Shown here: one piece after another, positions 58,532 through 64,000 of the stretch | How the letters are laid out: each line of letters starts with the position of its first letter | Numbering within the stretch: position 1 is the stretch's first letter | Source of the DNA: Punica granatum | Taxonomy: Eukaryota; Streptophyta; Magnoliopsida; Myrtales; Lythraceae | DNA: 64,000 nt | NCBI RefSeq assembly: GCF_007655135.1 | Contig: NC_045127.1 | Coordinates: forward strand, 40,869,538-40,933,537 | Direction: 5' to 3' | The notes under the pieces: generated by a model | Databases searched by the model: none | What the model saw: the letters and a program-made list of their open reading frames with translations, nothing else | Told to the model about the DNA's origin: nothing | Program-made: the position numbers and the translations under genes

Positions 58532-59331
58532 TTAACGCAATGTGGATCACGGTTTCTCAAGTCTAAATTCGAATTTAGACTCGAATGGAATAAAACACGT
58601 TTAAAACCTATCGATATGCCGAAAACAAAGAGTTATGGCATATTCAAAGTGTTATTAAGCAATAGTCTTTTCTAAGATATAGAGTTCTAGCTTCTGGTAC
58701 AGTGAGATGGTCTACATATACATAAGCCTAAGACAACTAAGAAAAACTAATATAGGAAATCAGAATCTAGACTCTTACTATGTGACTTTCTAAAATAAAA
58801 CAAGTAATTATTCCACAATAGGTAACACGTTTGGTTTCGCAAAATTTTTTAACTTTACTCCACTTATTTTCAATTCACAACACAATTATTACTTTTATTT
58901 TTTTCTTCAATTTTTTTAACCATTCAATTCAATTTTTAATACTAAATTCTCTCAACTATTTATTACTTAATTCAACAACACAATCATTACTTTCTCTTAA
59001 CTATTCATTACATTTTTACACTTTTTTCTCATAATTCAACAACCAATTAAAACCAAAACTCAACTCAACTTAACTCTAAAACCAAACATAACAAGACTCT
59101 TGACTATGAAACTTAAGATTCTTGACTCAAACTAAAATTGCAAGTAATATCTAATTCTAAATATATTTCTATCTAAATTAAATATACTACCTAAATAAGA
59201 TAATAATATTCTTAATCTATAGATCAAAACATCTCATCTTCCCTTTCTAATATTTCATTAACATATCCAAGCTATGCTTCTTTGGGCTTGGGCTGGTTGA
59301 TATGGATTTGGGTTAAAAATCCTCATCGTCA
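58532..59331 (-). repeat. 3' LTR with MITE insertion
   Basis: Matches 60,595-61,117 on either side of the MITE at 58,826-59,088. The terminal TG is altered to TT at 58,532. Confidence 0.88.
58826..59088. mobile_element. Tourist-like MITE in the 3' LTR, TAA duplication
   Basis: A 263-bp element; ends CACGTTTGGTTT and AAAACCAAACA, flanked by TAA (58,823-58,825 and 59,089-59,091). Absent from the other LTR, so it entered after the retrotransposon. Confidence 0.88.
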
Positions 59332-59489
59332 TTCTCCCGTACTTGTAAAAAGCTCCTTGTCGAGCTTTCGATGTGTTTCGAGTTTTGAAATCTAGATGAA
59401 GTTGAACCGCTGGTATGGCTAGATCTGCGATCACCGTTGCTTGGAATTCCAGAAGTAGGAATTTTGATACCCATGACATATTTAGGATC

Positions 59490-60559
59490 TTCTATTCCAA
59501 CGAAATAGGTAACTCTTGCGATTCTGGAGTTAATTCAATCTTGGCCTCAAATACTTCTGCCTTTTTAGGACTCTCAACAATCTTGGAAACTTCCTCAATC
59601 TTCTCCTCCTTACAGTCAATTGGCTTCGATCTCTGGTCTTCCTTTTTGTGGCCTTTGTTACTGTTCGAAATTCCCTCTTCCATCACTGGATGAATATTTG
59701 CCGTACCACTAATTTACCTTAGCCATTTCATGATGAAGTTTGGCGAAATCAACAAAATTCTCTTGAGTTTCAATTCTAATTTGCTCATTCAATTGCAATT
59801 CGGCCTTGAAAGCTAAGTCGTAAGCTCTAGATAAAGTCGAAATCACCTTGTACCCCATTCTTTCTCGTATGTCAGGATTTAAGCTTCTAGATAACGCTTG
59901 ATTTTGATATCTTCACTTTCCACAAGTAGAACGCATTTAGCAAAGTGAAGGAATTCCATGATATACTATTCAAGCGTCCTACTTCGTTGAGAAAATTGCT
60001 GGTACAATTGAAATAAGTACTCTTCATACTCTAAGGAAAGAAATCTTGCTTTAATAAATCTTTTCATACGCCTTCATGTAAAAACTGGATCTTTGCCATT
60101 TCGAACACGATTTTGTTGCAATTTTCCCACCAAGTAGAAGCTCTACCTTTTAAGCGATAAACAACTCTATCAACTCGGCTTCCATTATCCTGTATATCAT
60201 AGTAATCAAAGAAACAATCCACATCGGAAACCCATTCTAGAAAATCTTCGTCACTAACTCTTCCATCGAAAGTAGGAAGTCTTCTTGGGTGGTAATCTCC
60301 TGCTTCTGCAATAATTCACAACTCGATCGTATCCACCATTTCGATTCAGATCAACTTCGATTTTGCATGCACGATTAGTTGGAACGCGTTGAACGATAGG
60401 TGGCTCACGAGGGAAAACTCGATATGCCTTACATTCACCTATCTCATCCCAGCTGATGCTCTCCATGAAAGCATCCTGTCTCTCGACTCTCCGCTCCAAG
60501 AAAGAAAACACCCTATGTTCTTCGATAAGAGAATGGTTGTGACTTGCCTCGTTCGCCAA
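59490..60559 (-). pseudogene. Ty3/gypsy-type gag remnant
   Basis: On the minus strand a frame begins at 60,559 (MANEASHNHSLIEEHR), with a frameshift near 60,270 leading into a stretch (60,270-60,100) reading FDGRVSDEDFLEWV and YRLKGRASTWWENC. These match the capsid-like retrotransposon gag domain (pattern F-x-G-...-F-L-x-W and R-L-...-A-x-x-W-W-x). Further down are stops and a lysine/glutamate-rich frame (59,686-59,492). No zinc knuckle, protease or polymerase was found. Gag would form the particle; this copy is dead. Confidence 0.75.
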
Positions 60560-60580
60560 TTCAAATTTAAGCGAATTCTT

Positions 60581-60592
60581 GCTCTGATACCA
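60581..60592 (-). other. Primer-binding site for initiator-Met tRNA
   Basis: TGGTATCAGAGC on the minus strand, two bases from the LTR end. Confidence 0.9.
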
Positions 60593-60594
60593 AC

Positions 60595-61117
60595 TGACAC
60601 AGCGTGGACCACGGTTTTTTAAGCTTAAATCCGAATTTAGACTCGAAGTGAATAAAACACGTTTAAACCTTAGCGATATGCCGAAAACAAAGAGTTATGA
60701 CAAATTCAAAGTATTATGAAGCAATAGTCTTTTATGAGATATAGAGTTCTAGCCTTCTGGTCCAGTGAGATGGTCTACATATACATAAGCCTAAGACAAC
60801 TACGAAAAAACTAAAATAGAAAATTAGAATCTAGACTCTTACTATGTGACTTCCTAAAACAAAATAAGTAATTGTTCAACAATAGGAAACTTGAGATTCT
60901 TGACTCAAACTAAAATTGCAGGTAATATCTAATTCTAAATATATTTTTATCAATTAAATATACTACCTAATTAAGATAATAATATTCCTAATTTATGGAT
61001 CAAGACATCTCATCTTCCCTTTCCATATCACGAGAATATTTCTTTGATATATCCAAGCTATGCTTTTTTGGGATTGAGCTGGTTAATATAGATTTGGGCT
61101 GAAAATTCTCCTCGTCA
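60595..61117 (-). repeat. 5' LTR
   Basis: A 523-bp LTR next to the primer site; it aligns with 58,532-59,331 apart from the MITE there. Confidence 0.9.
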
Positions 61118-61454
61118 CTTGTAATGAGGTAAGATCACCAAAGAAATTGAGAGAAAATTATGAGAGATTCCATGAGTATTGAAAATAATCGATATTCGTT
61201 GTTTCGTGATTAGAGTACTTGTTAAGACGAGTAACTTATTCCGGTAATTTATTGTAATTATGATAGTACTTTTAGAATTGCTTTCATGGCCATATTAGTG
61301 TTACGAAGATGTACGTATTAGGATACAATGGATTACGATATTCGGTAATGAGACAATGTGTTTTTGATTCATGGAATTGAGATTTACCAAAGTTAGTGAG
61401 TCCTAACATTGTGGAGCACTATAATTGAACTACCTGGAATAGAGAGAATGCTAG
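61118..61454. other. Spacer
   Basis: AT-rich, no gene recognised. Confidence 0.5.
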
Positions 61455-61920
61455 TAATAGCATCCCCAATGCAAGTTCCTCCATGGGTCTCTAATGTGGC
61501 CTCACTTTCCATTACACAGGGCGTCCTCAAAGAGAGACTCATAAAAAAAAAAGAAAAAAAAAAGAGAGAGACTTCTCACTCCAATGCAATTTTCTCTTTT
61601 TGGATCTCCTATAAGAGCCCACATACTTTTTATATTAATTAAATGAATAAATCTAATATAAATAATTTATATTAAAAATATAAATTACTTAAATTTATAA
61701 AAAATAGTAAAATTTAATTAAATTAATTAAACATAATAAAATAAATTACATATAAAGAAATATAAAAAATATTTAATTAATAAAAAATAAATTTAATTAA
61801 TTGAACTTCATTATACAATAAAATTAGATGGCATTCAAGCAAAAAAATGAAAATGAAAATGAAAATTACATGACGAACAACCATATTACATTCATTGAAA
61901 TACTGACTACAACCGGCAAT

Positions 61921-63390
61921 TTAACGAGTGTGGTGAAATTGCCATACATGTTCTACTAAGTCCGTTTGTAGTTGTCAATACTTTTTTCTATCTCAAAGTT
62001 GGATATTATTCCGGATATATTCATCATATGGAGCAAAGTTTCCTCCCCCGACTCCGGTTGTAATAAGCCATTGGCACATCATCATAAGAGGAGAACTGAT
62101 CAAAGTTCAAAGTATACCGGTGTGTATGATTTTAGAGTTAAGTAAGATTGAGTTTTGATTTTAATTGGTTTGTAATGATTGTGTAGTTGAATTATGAGAA
62201 AAAGTATGAAAATGTAATGAATAGTTAAGAGGAAGTGATGGTTGTGTTGTTGAATTGTTGAAAAAGTAATGAATAGTTAAGAGAATTTAGTATTAAAAAT
62301 TGAATTGAGTATAATGAAGTTGTACGTGCGTTTATATATGGAGCCCACCTTTTTGAATTGGAATAGTTGATTTTTATTATGTAGTGAATAGAATTAAAGT
62401 TAAAGTTAAAATCTTAAAATCAGATTGCAAAACCAAACGGGGTGTACGTGTCTCTCTTATTCTCAACAATCATATGATGCAATATGATACAAGCTTTTAT
62501 AATTCTTGCAAGCTTCTCCTTGTGCCACAATTGAGCAGGACCACGTATAATCGCAAAGTGAGACTGCAACACTCCAAATGCTCACTCCACGTCCTTTCGT
62601 GCTATTTCTTGATATTTTTGCAAACAACCTTCTAGGATATCATCAAACACCGGTGATCGGTCTAAAACATTAATGTCATTGTTTGACCCAACCACTCCAA
62701 AAAATACATGCCATGTCCAGAGGTCAGCCGAAGCAACTACTTAAAGTACTATAGGTGGAAGCCCATGGTAACCACTCATGTGCATACCTTGCCTTGCTTT
62801 CGAGCAATTGTTCCATTGCCAATGCATGCAGCCAATGTTGTCCATCTTACCAGGGAAGCCGCAGGCCTCCCCCATCTGTAGTAGGCGTTCGCATCATTTC
62901 TGTTGGGCCTTCACGAGTATTCACCCTCAAAAACCAAGATGATACCTTTGATGAACTTTCCTAAGCATTCAATTGCGGTGCTCTCCCCAATTCAGACGTA
63001 GTCATCAACAACAATAGCTCTTACTCCATACGCCAATATACGCATGGTAGCCATGCATTTTTGCGGCGGGCGGGATAGGCTTGTTCTGCTTAATGCATCG
63101 ACCTTTTGCTGGAAATAGGGATCAACACTTGAGAGGTCTTCCACAATGCGAAGGAATACATGCTTTTGCATTTGGAACCTTCGCCGGAATGTCTCAGGAG
63201 GGTACACTGGCTTAGATGCGAAGTAGTCCGTCAGTAGGCGTTCGTCTCCTCTTATGTGGTCTCTGTGTATCGTCCTCTTACAAGATCCTGAGGAAGAGCT
63301 TTCCCCATACGTCTCCCCATACATCTGCATAAAGAGTTCAAGGAGGCACTCCTCTTATCATCGAGTAACAAGTCTTCAATCTAGTCCATG
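61921..63390 (-). pseudogene. PIF/Harbinger transposase, decayed and split by a MITE
   Basis: The minus-strand start (near 63,390) has an early stop, then a frame shift into MQMYGETYGESSSSG (63,330), the N-terminal helical region ERLLTDYFASKPVYPPETFRRRFQM, and RTSLSRPPQKCMATMRILAYG. Then, through shifts: GESTAIECL; MDNIGCMHWQWNNC, where the usual catalytic Asp of GSIDCMHW-type motifs reads Asn; GSNNDINVLDRSPVFDD; and AFGVLQ. After the MITE the C-terminus resumes (DDVPMAYYNRSRGG) and ends VWQFHHTR at 61,921. The order and motifs fit plant Harbinger nucleases, which cut at TTA/TAA targets. Several stops make it inactive. Confidence 0.9.
62119..62445. mobile_element. MITE(s) nested in the Harbinger transposase
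   Basis: A 327-bp AT-rich block with GAGTTAAGTAAGATTGAGTTTTG, TTGTAATGATTGTGTAGTTGA and AAAACCAAACGGGGTG, shared with the window's other MITEs. A second start-like GTGCGTTTATATATGGAGCCCAC-type block near 62,330, resembling the 50.5-kb MITE, suggests two MITEs joined. It separates the DDE region from the transposase C-terminus. The target duplication is not resolved. Confidence 0.7.
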
Positions 63391-63897
63391 GGCCTCCAGG
63401 TCGGGCTGATAAGGGTTTCCAACCATTTTTTTAGTCGAAGAAGAAGGAGGAAGGGAATATTTGGAGGATTTATAGGAGTAGACTTGTGTGAAAAGAAACT
63501 GAATGTGGGCTGGTATTTTGGAAGAAGTGAATATTTGAAGGATTTGTGGGAATAGATTTGGTGAAAAGAAATTAAATGTGAATGGTATTGATAAAGTTTG
63601 ATTTTTTAATAAAATTAAAAAAATCCACAATTTGGCTGTTGGGCACCCAACAACCAAATTATGGAAATAATCGTTGGAATTGCAACAACTATTTCCTTTA
63701 AAAAAATTTGTTAGAATATAGCAGCGTCGAGTGGGGCCTATGCAGGCCACGCGGAAGTTACTGATTGAAGCTCTCTGCAGAGAGAGACGTCCCTCGTTGA
63801 AACACGACCCTTTCCAAAGCAGGTCGTCTCTGTCTTAGTCTTTGAAATTGCCACGTCGGCATAAGAGATCCAAGGAGGAGACGGCACTGCGAATGGC
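63391..63897. other. Harbinger 5' region and right end
   Basis: Untranslated upstream part of the Harbinger element. Two imperfect ~75-bp repeats (GAATATTTGRAGGATTTRTRGGA..., 63,455-63,580) lie here. The last 100 bp hold the right TIR. Confidence 0.5.
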
Positions 63898-64000
63898 CTA
63901 AGGAGCTTCTTTTATGGCCGAGAGTTAGGAAGAGTTACATGGACCATCTTAATCTAGAGATCTTGAAGATAATTTTATGATCCATTTAATTTAAGTGGTG

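Larger units (their letters stand above)
58532..61117 (-). mobile_element. Internally deleted Ty3/gypsy-like LTR retrotransposon (gag only)
   Basis: The direct repeats 58,532-59,331 (800 bp with a MITE inside) and 60,595-61,117 (523 bp) are the LTRs; on the minus strand they start TGACGAGGAG and end ...GTGTCA. The primer site TGGTATCAGAGC (minus strand, 60,592-60,581) sits two bases from the 5' LTR and matches initiator-Met tRNA. The interior is only 1.26 kb and holds a gag remnant; pol is missing. A short purine run (GGGAGAA) precedes the 3' LTR. The right flank after the LTR is CTTGT; no matching left duplication was found. Confidence 0.88.
61458..63898 (-). mobile_element. PIF/Harbinger DNA transposon, decayed
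   Basis: TAA flanks both ends (61,455-61,457 and 63,899-63,901). The ends TAGCATCCCCAATGC and (inverse) GGCCATTCGCAGTGC match at 9 of 15 positions, and similarity continues past TCCTCCWTGGRTCTCT. The only gene is the broken transposase. A MITE sits inside it. The size (2.44 kb, about 2.1 kb without the MITE) suits a small plant Harbinger. Confidence 0.75.

Overview
The window is nuclear DNA of a flowering plant, most likely a eudicot; I cannot name the species. The signs are a gene with 27 short exons and AT-rich introns, a plant-only PORR organelle RNA-binding protein, and dense plant transposons (MULE, PIF/Harbinger, Tourist-like MITEs, LTR and LINE remnants). Only two genes look intact. 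Almost everything else is transposon-derived, much of it nested.

Layout. 1-2.7 kb: nothing recognised. 2,744-4,353: non-autonomous MULE with long inverted repeats and a perfect 9-bp target-site duplication (TSD). 4.9-5.35 kb: LINE tail. 5,707-19,268 (minus): complete HRQ1-type RecQ-like DNA helicase; its last exon, with part of the LINE, is tandemly duplicated just downstream. 19.8-21.9 kb: another long-TIR element carrying a MITE and a 363-bp tandem duplication. 22,569-31,042: an 8.5-kb MULE with perfect 9-bp TSD and about 90% identical TIRs. It has a decayed transposase on the minus strand, a convergent GRF-zinc-finger/membrane-segment reading frame at the other end, and a 3.0-kb LTR-type insertion with 5-bp TSD inside the transposase. 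32.1-40.5 kb: decayed LTR retroelement whose LTRs contain a 29-bp minisatellite. 42-44.5 kb: second MULE transposase pseudogene. 45-52.8 kb: MITEs, possible LTR debris, AT-rich spacer. 54,863-56,341 (plus): intact PORR-domain gene. 56,411-58,410: two MULE-type TIR elements, each with perfect 9-bp TSD. 58.5-61.1 kb: gag-only Ty3/gypsy-like element with an iMet primer site. 61,458-63,898: PIF/Harbinger element with decayed transposase and a nested MITE.

The two host genes (DNA repair; organelle RNA metabolism) are unrelated in function. The main interest is the large MULE: its GRF/membrane reading frame sits where mudrB sits in maize MuDR, opposite and convergent to the transposase, which suggests a two-gene MULE lineage with an accessory protein. 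The insertion order can also be read: LTR into MULE, MITE into LTR, MITE into Harbinger, LTR onto MITE.
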